64,000 bases of DNA from WLJO01 sp945889085. GTDB taxonomy: Bacteria > Actinomycetota > Acidimicrobiia > Acidimicrobiales > Ilumatobacteraceae. Made by a program: the position numbers and the translations under genes. Position 1 is the first letter of the stretch. Each line of letters begins with the position of its first letter. The notes under the pieces are model-generated. The model did no database searches. It was not told the DNA's origin and worked only from the letters and a program-made list of their open reading frames with translations. Shown in pieces: positions 51,622 through 59,432 of the stretch. The stretch is taken from contig CAMDBM010000004.1 of NCBI GenBank assembly GCA_945889085.1, positions 22,677 through 86,676 on the forward strand, given 5' to 3'.

Positions 51622-52356
51622 TCAGCCCGGGCGGCGATACACGCTGATGTGATTGATGCTGTCGGGCCCGTATTCGTCCTCGTTCCAGCCCGCCCAGCGG
51701 GATTCGAGGCCAAGTCCGGCCTGCTCGGCCATGGTGTCCAACTGCTCGACGGTCGCCCACCGGATGGCCCAGGGCCGCAGCCGGACCGGGTGACCGTCCC
51801 GAAACTCGATGAACTGGCCGAACGCCTGCTGATCCGCTGCCTCGGTGCGGCTGACGGACAGCACGACCCGGTCCGCAGCGAGGTCCCGGACCTCGACCCG
51901 GTCGCCGTCGTGGTCTGCATCGGGCACGAACGCCTCGATCACGAAGCACCCGCCGGGGGAGAGGACTCGCGCCACGTTGCCCATCATCAGCGCCTGCCTG
52001 TTGGCATCGCGCACACCGAAAAAGGTGTTTACCGCGACGAAAACCAGCCCGAACGGGCCTTCAGGGAGCGGATCTGCCATGTCTGCGACGTGACGGGTGA
52101 CCCGGTCGCCACCCGGCTTTGCCGCCAGCCGATCGAGCATTCCCGCCGATCCGTCGAGCGCGTGCACCTCGAGGCCGATCTCGGCGAGGGGGATCGCGAG
52201 GCGCCCGGTTCCCGCCCCGAGCTCGAGCACGCGTGTGCCGCGGGCCAGCGCAGCGAGTCGCTCCACGCAGGCACCGGTGTCCGGGGGCGTGGCGTACCAG
52301 TCGTCGTAGACCTCGGCCATTCCCTCGCCGTAGCTGGATTCGTCGTACCCGCGCAC
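51622..52356 (-). CDS. SAM-dependent methyltransferase
   Basis: The 244-residue class I methyltransferase begins like related enzymes with a YDES..YGEGMAEVYDDWY stretch. The SAM-binding loop is VLELGAGTGRLAIPLA (about 47-62), followed by acidic EVHALDGSAGML, DMADPLPEGPFGLVFVAVNT, and LSPGGCFVIEAFVP. The substrate is unknown. GTG 52356 is chosen to include the YDESSYGEG start; the frame is open further up over the divergent desulfurase promoter. It is divergent from the desulfurase gene. Confidence 0.85.
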   Translation of the reverse strand: MRGYDESSYGEGMAEVYDDWYATPPDTGACVERLAALARGTRVLELGAGTGRLAIPLAEIGLEVHALDGSAGMLDRLAAKPGGDRVTRHVADMADPLPEGPFGLVFVAVNTFFGVRDANRQALMMGNVARVLSPGGCFVIEAFVPDADHDGDRVEVRDLAADRVVLSVSRTEAADQQAFGQFIEFRDGHPVRLRPWAIRWATVEQLDTMAEQAGLGLESRWAGWNEDEYGPDSINHISVYRRPG

Positions 52357-52423
52357 GCCCAGCAGTGAAGCAGCGATTCCGATGGGACGGCCAAACCAAC
52401 CCGATGCGCGCTGCTTACGTCGG

Positions 52424-52429
52424 TACCCT
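52424..52429 (+). promoter_or_regulatory. -10 element (TACCCT) for desulfurase-mnmA operon
   Basis: TACCCT ends 8 bases before ATG 52438. A GGGAG also precedes the ATG, so normal initiation is possible. Confidence 0.35.
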
Positions 52430-52437
52430 CGGGAGCA

Positions 52438-53580
52438 ATGAACCCGACGCCCGTCGCATATCTGGACCACGCGGCCACCACGCCGATGCGTCCCGAGGCC
52501 CTCGAGGCAATGTTGGCGTTCTACGGCGAGCGCTACGGGAACCCGTCCGGGTCTCACCGGATGGCGAGAGATTCCCGTCGGGCAGTTGACGAGGCCCGGG
52601 ACACCGTGGCCGCCGCGCTCGGCTGCAGACCCGGTGAGGTGGTGTTCACCGGATGCGGAACCGAGTCGGACAGCATGGCGATCGTCGGGACCCTCCGCAG
52701 GCGCGGCGGGGTCGCGGTGTGCTCGTCGGTGGAGCACCACGCTGTTCTCCACGTGGTGGAGCACACGGGGGGCCGTGTCGTCGGCGTGGATCCCTGCGGC
52801 CGGATTGACCTCGATGTTCTCGCCGACGCGCTCGACGGCGACGTCTCGATCGTGTCGGTCATGGCGGTGAACAACGAAGTCGGCTCGGTGTCATCGTTGG
52901 ACGGTGTGGCCGAGTTGATGCGCTCGAAGGCACCGAATGCGCTGCTGCACACCGACGCAATCCAGGCGGTCACCTGGCTGGACATGCGCGGGATCACGGC
53001 GACTGCCGATCTCGTCTCGCTGTCCGCCCACAAGTTTGGTGGCCCCAAGGGTGTGGGCGTGCTGGTTGTGAGGGACGGTGTTGCGCTGGAGCCACTGCTG
53101 CTCGGCGGCGGGCAGGAACATGACCGCAGGAGCGGGACGCACAATGTGGCCGGGATCGTTGCGCTCGCCACGGCGCTGCGGATCGCCGACACGCAGCGCG
53201 CCGACGATGTCGCCCGGATCGGTGCGCTGCGCGACCGACTCGTCGACGGTCTGCTCGCACAGGTTCCGGACTCGCTCGAGACCGTGCCGCGCCACGCGAA
53301 GGTCGCCGGCTCCGCGCACGTCTGCTTTGCCGGGGTGGACAGCGAGTCGCTGCTGTTCCTCGCCGACGATGGCGGGGTGTGTGCGTCGGCAGCATCGGCG
53401 TGCGCGAGCGGGGCGATGGAGCCCTCGCACGTGCTCGCCGCAATGGGCACTGCGCGGACACACGCCGGGGGCGCCCTGCGCCTCACGCTCGGACACACGT
53501 CAACCGACGCGGACGTGGACCACGCACTAACAGTCATTCCTGCAGCGGTGCAGCGCATCCGGAGCAGGTCCTCGTCGTGA
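52438..53580 (+). CDS. iscS: Cysteine desulfurase
   Basis: The 380-residue PLP enzyme takes sulfur from cysteine for tRNA thiolation and Fe-S clusters. It starts YLDHAATTPMRPE, has the PLP lysine K199 (SAHKFGGPKG) and the active cysteine C322 in CASAASACASGAMEPSH. The gene overlaps mnmA by 4 bases, so it probably supplies the sulfur for MnmA. The same desulfurase-mnmA pair stands near ligA in mycobacteria. The IscS name follows that use; it may be closer to NifS in the strict sense. Confidence 0.92.
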   Translation: MNPTPVAYLDHAATTPMRPEALEAMLAFYGERYGNPSGSHRMARDSRRAVDEARDTVAAALGCRPGEVVFTGCGTESDSMAIVGTLRRRGGVAVCSSVEHHAVLHVVEHTGGRVVGVDPCGRIDLDVLADALDGDVSIVSVMAVNNEVGSVSSLDGVAELMRSKAPNALLHTDAIQAVTWLDMRGITATADLVSLSAHKFGGPKGVGVLVVRDGVALEPLLLGGGQEHDRRSGTHNVAGIVALATALRIADTQRADDVARIGALRDRLVDGLLAQVPDSLETVPRHAKVAGSAHVCFAGVDSESLLFLADDGGVCASAASACASGAMEPSHVLAAMGTARTHAGGALRLTLGHTSTDADVDHALTVIPAAVQRIRSRSSS

Positions 53581-54620
53581 GGGTCATGCTCGCCATGAGC
53601 GGCGGTGTTGATTCCTCCGTCGCGGGCGCACTCCTTCTCGCCCAGGGTCACGACGTCGTGGGCGTCACGATGCGCCTGTGGGGAGGGAGTAGCGACACCG
53701 GTTGCTGCTCGGTCTCCGACGTTGACGACGCGAGGCGGGTGGCACAGCAACTGGGTCTTGACCATCATGTGTTCAACTTCGGCGACGGGTTCACAACGCA
53801 CGTCGTCGAGCCGTACGTCGCTGCACACGCCACTGGGGTCACGCCTAATCCCTGTATCGAGTGCAATCGGCACCTCAAGTTCGACGCGCTCCTGGAGAGG
53901 GCCGCTGTGCTCGGCTTCGACGCGGTGGCCACGGGGCACCACGCCCGGATCGAGCAGGGCGAGGGGCGGTTCCGTCTGTGCCGCGGAGCGGACCCGGACA
54001 AGGACCAGAGCTACGTCGTGCACATGCTCGACCAGTCCGCGATGGCCCGGACCCTGTTCCCGGTCGGTGACATCACGAAGGCGCGAGTGCGCGAGATGGC
54101 GCTCGACCTGGGGCTCCGGACAGCAACCAAGCCCGACAGCCAAGACGTCTGTTTCATCACCTCGGATGGCGGTCGCCGGGCGTTCCTCGGTGACCGAATC
54201 CCGCTCCGGTCCGCAACCGTCCGCGACCTGAACGGCAACACCGTCGGTTCGGTGGACGCCGTCGAGCTCGTCACGATCGGGCAGCGGCGCGGACTCACGC
54301 TGTCCGGCGCGCCGTCGCGCCGTTTCGTGCTCGATGTCGACGTGCCACGCGGTGAGGTGACCGTCGGCTCTGCAGAGGACCTCCTGCGCGAACGGGAGCA
54401 CGTTGAACAGGTTGTCTGGACTTCGTCACCCTCGGCTGGCGATGTGCTCGTGCAGTGCAGCGCTCATGGGGAGCCCCAGCGGGCGACGATTCGACCCGAC
54501 GGGGCCTCAATCGAGGTGGTTTGGGCAGAGCCGCAGCGCCGTGTGGCTCCCGGCCAGAGTGCAGTATTTTACTCGCTCGCGAACGACGAGGTCCTTGGTG
54601 GGGGCCGGGTGCGGCGGTAG
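53577..54620 (+). CDS. mnmA: tRNA-specific 2-thiouridylase
   Basis: The 347-residue enzyme adds sulfur to U34 of Lys, Glu and Gln tRNAs. The ATP-binding PP-loop is MSGGVDSSVAGALL (about 7-20), and the catalytic cysteines are C93 (NPCIEC) and C192 (DVCFI). The GTG at 53577 overlaps the desulfurase stop by 4 bases (GTGA), which fixes the start. The gene ends near the convergent membrane protein gene. Confidence 0.95.
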   Translation: MRVMLAMSGGVDSSVAGALLLAQGHDVVGVTMRLWGGSSDTGCCSVSDVDDARRVAQQLGLDHHVFNFGDGFTTHVVEPYVAAHATGVTPNPCIECNRHLKFDALLERAAVLGFDAVATGHHARIEQGEGRFRLCRGADPDKDQSYVVHMLDQSAMARTLFPVGDITKARVREMALDLGLRTATKPDSQDVCFITSDGGRRAFLGDRIPLRSATVRDLNGNTVGSVDAVELVTIGQRRGLTLSGAPSRRFVLDVDVPRGEVTVGSAEDLLREREHVEQVVWTSSPSAGDVLVQCSAHGEPQRATIRPDGASIEVVWAEPQRRVAPGQSAVFYSLANDEVLGGGRVRR

Positions 54621-54647
54621 CCCCGCGCTGGTATCGATCCGGTTCGC

Positions 54648-55523
54648 CTAGGCGATCGGGGGAATACCGAGCAGGTGCAGTTCCCGCAGCGCCCGTCCGG
54701 GTCGGGTTGGGCTGATGAGGAACGACTGGACGTGGAGCGCCTTGGTCTGACCCCTCGGCGGTGCGGCCAGCACAAAGGTGGCCAGTTCGCGCAGGCGGAT
54801 CTCCACGACGGGACCGAGGGCGTTCCCGGTGAGGTTTGCCGCCTCGGTGCCAACGAGAGCGAGGCCTGCAGAGCCGACGGTGTTTTTGGCGACCATGTTT
54901 GTCTCCGCCAGCACCAAGTGATCGTGCAGCACGATGCCCGCAGGGACGAGCACGAGCCATCGCTTGCTCAGACGGTGGTACCGCTTGGCGAGCACGACGG
55001 CGAGGCCCGCAGCGAAGGCAGTGAGGGGCGCTCCGACCGCCCAGTTGCGTGCAGCCAGCGCGAGCGGACCGATCAGCACGCACGCCACGAGCGGTGCCCA
55101 CGTGAGGGGCAGCACAACGAGGACGGGCCCGGGCGGGCGCAGCGGCAAGCGCCGTTCATGGCCGTACGCGGAACCCTGCGCAAAGGTCTCCCCCACGTCC
55201 CCACTGAAGGCGAGCAGCGTGGCAACGGCTGCGAACGCCACGGCCACGATGCCGGCGGTTGCGGAGGCTCCCGCACCCCATGCTGCGCCCCCGACAGCGA
55301 TCGATCCTGGCGTGATCGTCCGGAGCACCGTGAGCGAGACTGTCGTCGGCACGAGTGCCACGAGCATCACGACACCCCATGCCGCCCATGTGCCGATCGT
55401 GCCCACAATCTGGACCGCTCGGCTCCGTCCGTCGAGCGCGTCACCAATCGCGGGGCCGGTGGCGAATACGAGCGCAACCCACGACACCCGGAACAGCCAC
55501 ACGGCGATCTGCTTCACCCACAC
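54648..55523 (-). CDS. Membrane protein of unknown function
   Basis: The 291-residue protein has an N-terminal basic start and about six hydrophobic helices (for example VSWVALVFATGPAIGDALDG, WAAWGVVMLVALVPTTVSL, TAGIVAVAFAAVATLLAF), then an outer or inner soluble C-terminal half (YHRLSKRWLVLVPAGIVLHDHLVLAET) that resembles a PH-like or regulatory domain. I do not recognise the family. It lies between mnmA and the MetE-like gene, where actinobacteria often have a conserved membrane protein. GTG 55523 is the start shown; GTG 55517 is also possible. Confidence 0.75.
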   Translation of the reverse strand: MWVKQIAVWLFRVSWVALVFATGPAIGDALDGRSRAVQIVGTIGTWAAWGVVMLVALVPTTVSLTVLRTITPGSIAVGGAAWGAGASATAGIVAVAFAAVATLLAFSGDVGETFAQGSAYGHERRLPLRPPGPVLVVLPLTWAPLVACVLIGPLALAARNWAVGAPLTAFAAGLAVVLAKRYHRLSKRWLVLVPAGIVLHDHLVLAETNMVAKNTVGSAGLALVGTEAANLTGNALGPVVEIRLRELATFVLAAPPRGQTKALHVQSFLISPTRPGRALRELHLLGIPPIA

Positions 55524-55612
55524 AGATTTGCTCAGAACGGTCCACCACGACGAACGTAGGGGATCGGAGCAGGTAGGCGAGCCGACAGGTGGGCCGAAAG
55601 GGGGCGAACATC

Positions 55613-56617
55613 ATGAACATCGATCTTCCCCCCGGTTCCCCAACCGGCATCGGCAGCCTGCCGTTCCGTGACCCACATCGCGCCGCAGCGTTCGTGCTCG
55701 AGCAACTGCCGGAGTTGCCGGCAATCCCCGCGCTGCCCAAGCGTTCGCCATTCGAGTCCATGATCGCCCAGGGGGTGGTGGGGATCCGTGGCATTACTGT
55801 CGGCCAGTACGGCAGTCTCGCTGTAGACCTCACCAAGGTGGACCCGTCCGCGCCTGTTGAGACGTCGCTCGACCACGGGGCGTTCGACGGTCTGCTCGGG
55901 TTCCTCGAGCTCGCAGACCCGGCAACCACCCGACGCGTCAAGTGGCAGATCGTGGGCCCGCTGACGCTCGGGCTCACTCTGCTGCGAGCCGGGGTCCCCG
56001 ATCACCTCGCGTTCGAGGTTGCGGTACGAGCGGTACGTGCACATCTCGGCGCGGTCCGCGAACGCATCGACGCGAGGCTGCCCGGCGTCCAGCACGTCGT
56101 CTTCATCGACGAGCCGATGTTCACCGACGTGCAGGACCCGTCGTTCCCGTTGCAGCCGGAACTAGCGATCGACTATGTGTCCGGAACGCTCGCCGCAATC
56201 GAGCAGTTCGGCGTCTCCGGGGTTCATTGCTGTGGCGCCGGCGACTGGGGCAGCATTCTCGCTGCCGGTCCGGGTGTGCTCTCGATGCCCGTGAGCCAGC
56301 AACTCGTGGACGTGTCGGGTCTGCTTGCAGCGTTCCTCGAGGCCGGAGGATGGATCGCCTGGGGAGCGGTACACACCGACGGTCCGGTCCCGACCTCGTC
56401 GCACCGCCCGTGGCGGGATCTGGACAATCTCTGGCAGGCCCTCGCCCGCGGCGGATGCGACCTCGACCGGATCCGGGCACAGGCGCTCGTCACGCCGGCG
56501 TGCGGGCTGTTCACTCATGCGGAACAGGTGACCACGAGCGTGTTCCGAATCCTGCGAGAGGTATCGGATCGTCTCACCGGGTGCGGCGGATCCACTCCGC
56601 TCAGCATCGGCGCCTGA
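55613..56617 (+). CDS. Compact methionine-synthase-like (MetE C-terminal-type) protein
   Basis: The 334-residue protein resembles the catalytic half of cobalamin-independent methionine synthase. A zinc-site pattern is visible: GVHCCGAGDW (His-x-Cys) at about 200-209 and Cys in TPACGLFTHA near the C-terminus, plus IDEPMFTDVQD in the middle and TGIGSLPFRDP at the start. It lacks the N-terminal MetE domain, so it may be a methyltransferase with another acceptor or donor. In Mycobacterium a similar gene (Rv3015c) stands next to ligA, as here. ATG 55613 has AAAGGGGG about 8 bases upstream. Confidence 0.8.
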   Translation: MNIDLPPGSPTGIGSLPFRDPHRAAAFVLEQLPELPAIPALPKRSPFESMIAQGVVGIRGITVGQYGSLAVDLTKVDPSAPVETSLDHGAFDGLLGFLELADPATTRRVKWQIVGPLTLGLTLLRAGVPDHLAFEVAVRAVRAHLGAVRERIDARLPGVQHVVFIDEPMFTDVQDPSFPLQPELAIDYVSGTLAAIEQFGVSGVHCCGAGDWGSILAAGPGVLSMPVSQQLVDVSGLLAAFLEAGGWIAWGAVHTDGPVPTSSHRPWRDLDNLWQALARGGCDLDRIRAQALVTPACGLFTHAEQVTTSVFRILREVSDRLTGCGGSTPLSIGA

Positions 56618-56669
56618 GGACAAGCGAAGGCTGGGGGCCCGCCCGGGTCCGTCCGCAGCGCCGGCTGAT

Positions 56670-56675
56670 TAGCCT
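56670..56675 (+). promoter_or_regulatory. -10 element (TAGCCT) for ligA
   Basis: TAGCCT ends 6 bases before GTG 56682, which supports that start and a leaderless mRNA. Confidence 0.4.
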
Positions 56676-56681
56676 CTCGGT

Positions 56682-58739
56682 GTGGTTGCAACCCCGGACG
56701 TCGTTCTCCGTGCCCGGTTGTTGCGCGAGCAGATCGCTCATCACAACCGGCACTACTACGAGTTGGACGCGCCCGAGATCAGCGACGCCGACTACGACGC
56801 GCTCGTGCGGGACCTCCAGCGCCTCGAGCGCGAGCATCCCGAGCTTGTGGCAGGGTCCCCCACGCTCCGGGTGGGCGGTGCCGCAACGGCCGCCTTCGCC
56901 CCGGTCGAGCACCGGGTTCCCATGACGAGCCTCGACAACGCGATGGACGAGTCCGAGCTGGGCGCATGGAGCGAACGCGTGGCGAAGGGCCTCGCTGGCG
57001 CGCCGGCGCACTATGTCTGTGAACTGAAGATCGACGGCCTCGCGATCAGCCTGCGCTACGAGGGCGGGGTTCTCGTGCAGGCGGCCACCCGCGGTGACGG
57101 TCGGGTAGGCGAGGATGTCACCGCGAACGTCGCCACGATCAAGGACATCCCGAAAACGCTGAGCGGCAGTCACGTTCCCGACGTGGTCGAGGTGCGGGGC
57201 GAGGTGTACATGCCGCTCGCCAGCTTCCGGTCGCTCAACGAACGCGTCGATGCCGGTATCGAGATTGAGGCGGAGGGCAAGCCGCGCAAGGAAAAGTTTG
57301 TCAACCCGAGGAACGCTGCTGCCGGTTCGCTGCGCCAGAAGACCCCGTCGATCACGGCGCAGCGGGACCTCGGTTTCTGGAGCTACCAGCTCGGCGAGGT
57401 AGTTGGCGGTCCGGCGTTTGAGCGTCACTCCGAGACGCTCGGTTTCATTCGCGGGATTGGTCTTCCCGTCAATCCCGAGATCATCCTGGTGGACAGCCTT
57501 GAGGCGGCCACGGCGTTCTGCAGACAGTGGCAGGAACGACGCCACGACCTGGGCTACGAGATCGACGGTGCGGTCGTGAAGGTGGACGATCTCGCGCAGC
57601 GCGACCTGCTCGGTTTCACCTCGAGGGCGCCCCGGTGGGCGATCGCCTACAAGTTCCCGCCGGAGGAGCGCAACACGATCCTGAGCGATATCCAGGTGTC
57701 GATCGGTCGCACCGGCCGGGCAACGCCGTTCGCCGTGCTGAAGCCCGTGTTCGTCGGCGGTTCCACCGTCTCGATGGCCACGCTCCACAACGAGGATCAG
57801 GTCCGCCTGAAGGACGTGCGCCCCGGTGACACGGTGATCGTACGCAAGGCCGGTGACGTGATCCCCGAGGTCGTCGGCCCCGTTCTCTCGCTCCGACCCG
57901 AGGGCTGTCCGCCGTGGCAGTTTCCGACGACGTGTCCGTGCCCACTCGAGAGCACGCTGCAGCGCGCCGAGGGGGAGTCAGACACACGGTGCGTCGAGCC
58001 GGGCTGTCCGTTCCAGCGCGACCAACGGATCATCTACTTCACAAGTCGCGGTGCGATGGATATCGAGGGACTCGGTGAGCGCACCGTGTTCCTGCTGTCC
58101 GACGCGGGTCTGGTCTCGGACCCCGCAGACATCTACTCGCTCACTGCGGAACAGTTGCTGCGTCTCGAGGGGTTCGCGCAGGTGTCCGCCGAGAAGCTTG
58201 TTGCGTCGATCGCGGCGAGCAAGGACCGGCCCCTGCCGCGGTTGCTCACGGCACTCGGTATCAAGCATCTGGGCCCGTCTGCGGCCGAGGCGCTCGCCAA
58301 GGCGTTCGGCACGCTGGACTCGATCATGTCGGCGGGCGAGGCAGACCTTGCGACTACCGAGGGTGTGGGCGGTGTGATCGCCGGTTCCATCAGGCGGTGG
58401 TTCGACCTGCCGCAGAACCGCGAAATGGTGGGCAAGCTACGCGCTGCCGGCGTCGACTTCGGCAAGGTCGAGGTGAGCCGCCTCCCACAGTTGCTCGCCG
58501 GCAGGGCTGTGGTCGTCACCGGTGCTCTGGAGGGATTCACGCGTGAGAGTGCCGAGGCAGCGATCAAGGACCGTGGTGGCAAGAGCCCCGGCAGCGTGAG
58601 CGCGAAGACCTTCGCGCTGGTTGTCGGCGAGGATCCGAGCGCGAACAAGGTCGCCAAGGCCCAGGATCTGGGTATCCCGGTGCTCGACCGTGACGGGTTC
58701 CTCGAACTCCTCGAGACCGGCGCGTTACCGGTCCGGTAG
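56682..58739 (+). CDS. ligA: NAD-dependent DNA ligase
   Basis: The 685-residue enzyme seals nicks in DNA using NAD. In order: Ia domain (HHNRHYYELDAPEISDADYD, with the NAD-nicotinamide-binding pattern), adenylation domain with nucleophile K116 in CELKIDGLAIS, OB fold, a Cys4 zinc finger (CPCP... CVEPGCPF, about 420-445), helix-hairpin-helix repeats and a C-terminal BRCT domain (about 605-685, AGRAVVVTGALEGFTRESAE). The length is normal. GTG 56682 has a TAGCCT box 6 bases upstream. Confidence 0.96.
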   Translation: MVATPDVVLRARLLREQIAHHNRHYYELDAPEISDADYDALVRDLQRLEREHPELVAGSPTLRVGGAATAAFAPVEHRVPMTSLDNAMDESELGAWSERVAKGLAGAPAHYVCELKIDGLAISLRYEGGVLVQAATRGDGRVGEDVTANVATIKDIPKTLSGSHVPDVVEVRGEVYMPLASFRSLNERVDAGIEIEAEGKPRKEKFVNPRNAAAGSLRQKTPSITAQRDLGFWSYQLGEVVGGPAFERHSETLGFIRGIGLPVNPEIILVDSLEAATAFCRQWQERRHDLGYEIDGAVVKVDDLAQRDLLGFTSRAPRWAIAYKFPPEERNTILSDIQVSIGRTGRATPFAVLKPVFVGGSTVSMATLHNEDQVRLKDVRPGDTVIVRKAGDVIPEVVGPVLSLRPEGCPPWQFPTTCPCPLESTLQRAEGESDTRCVEPGCPFQRDQRIIYFTSRGAMDIEGLGERTVFLLSDAGLVSDPADIYSLTAEQLLRLEGFAQVSAEKLVASIAASKDRPLPRLLTALGIKHLGPSAAEALAKAFGTLDSIMSAGEADLATTEGVGGVIAGSIRRWFDLPQNREMVGKLRAAGVDFGKVEVSRLPQLLAGRAVVVTGALEGFTRESAEAAIKDRGGKSPGSVSAKTFALVVGEDPSANKVAKAQDLGIPVLDRDGFLELLETGALPVR

Positions 58740-58756
58740 GACTGCGTCGAGCAGGC

Positions 58757-59326
58757 CTAGGCACTGACGTCGAAGTACCAGGTGAACGAGAAGGAGTTGA
58801 CTTCGCTCTCGGTCAGCTTCCAGTAGATCACCTTGATGAGGTGTCGCCCGACGGCGAACCGTTCGATGGCGCCACCCGGGCGTGGCTGATACCCGAGCGT
58901 GTTGGTTCCCGCATCGTAGCGAACGGTGTCGGGATCGAACGCGAGCGTGGTGGTCGGGGCCGCCCCGGCATTGCCGCGTGGCTCGGACTCTGCGGTGCTC
59001 ACGGTCCGGAGCACGAGATCGTCCACGATGAGTCGACCGGTATAGCCGGGTGCGAGGTCGACCACGATGTTGGCCTGGTTCAGCACCTTGTCCCCGAGGG
59101 CAGGCTGCAGTTGCTCGATTTCATCGGGCAGGCGGGACTGATCCCTTCCGGTTACCGATCCGGAGATCCCGGCGATGACGAAGGCGATGCCGAGCGACAG
59201 TACTGCGCTGAGGCCGAACGCTGACAGCTTGCGGGATCGGGGGAGCTGCGACCAGCGCACCCGTTTCGGCGTGGCTACCGGTTGCGGGTCCGCCACGTGT
59301 TGGGTGATCTCTTCGCCGGCCTTCAC
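58757..59326 (-). CDS. Membrane-anchored exported protein of unknown function
   Basis: The 189-residue protein has a cytoplasmic N-terminus of about 30 residues, one membrane helix (LSAFGLSAVLSLGIAFVIAGI, about 32-53) and an outer domain with beta-strand patterns (VVDLAPGYTGRLIVDDLVL; IKVIYWKLTE; NSFSFTWYFDVS). The family is not recognised; related sequences are expected in the same bacterial class. GTG 59326 is chosen for a GGAGAATGG site upstream, since the longer frame overlaps the kinase promoter region. It is convergent with ligA and divergent from the kinase gene. Confidence 0.72.
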   Translation of the reverse strand: MKAGEEITQHVADPQPVATPKRVRWSQLPRSRKLSAFGLSAVLSLGIAFVIAGISGSVTGRDQSRLPDEIEQLQPALGDKVLNQANIVVDLAPGYTGRLIVDDLVLRTVSTAESEPRGNAGAAPTTTLAFDPDTVRYDAGTNTLGYQPRPGGAIERFAVGRHLIKVIYWKLTESEVNSFSFTWYFDVSA

Positions 59327-59417
59327 CTCACCATTCTCCCGGTTCCATCGCCCGGTTCCACGCCGGGCGCCGTCTGTCACGCTCGGTGGGCGCCCGCACG
59401 CCGACGTCATTGCGCGG

Positions 59418-59423
59418 TAGCGT
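59418..59423 (+). promoter_or_regulatory. -10 element (TAGCGT) for PASTA kinase-like gene
   Basis: TAGCGT ends 9 bases before ATG 59433; no ribosome site is seen. Confidence 0.35.
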
Positions 59424-59432
59424 CGCGGCAAC

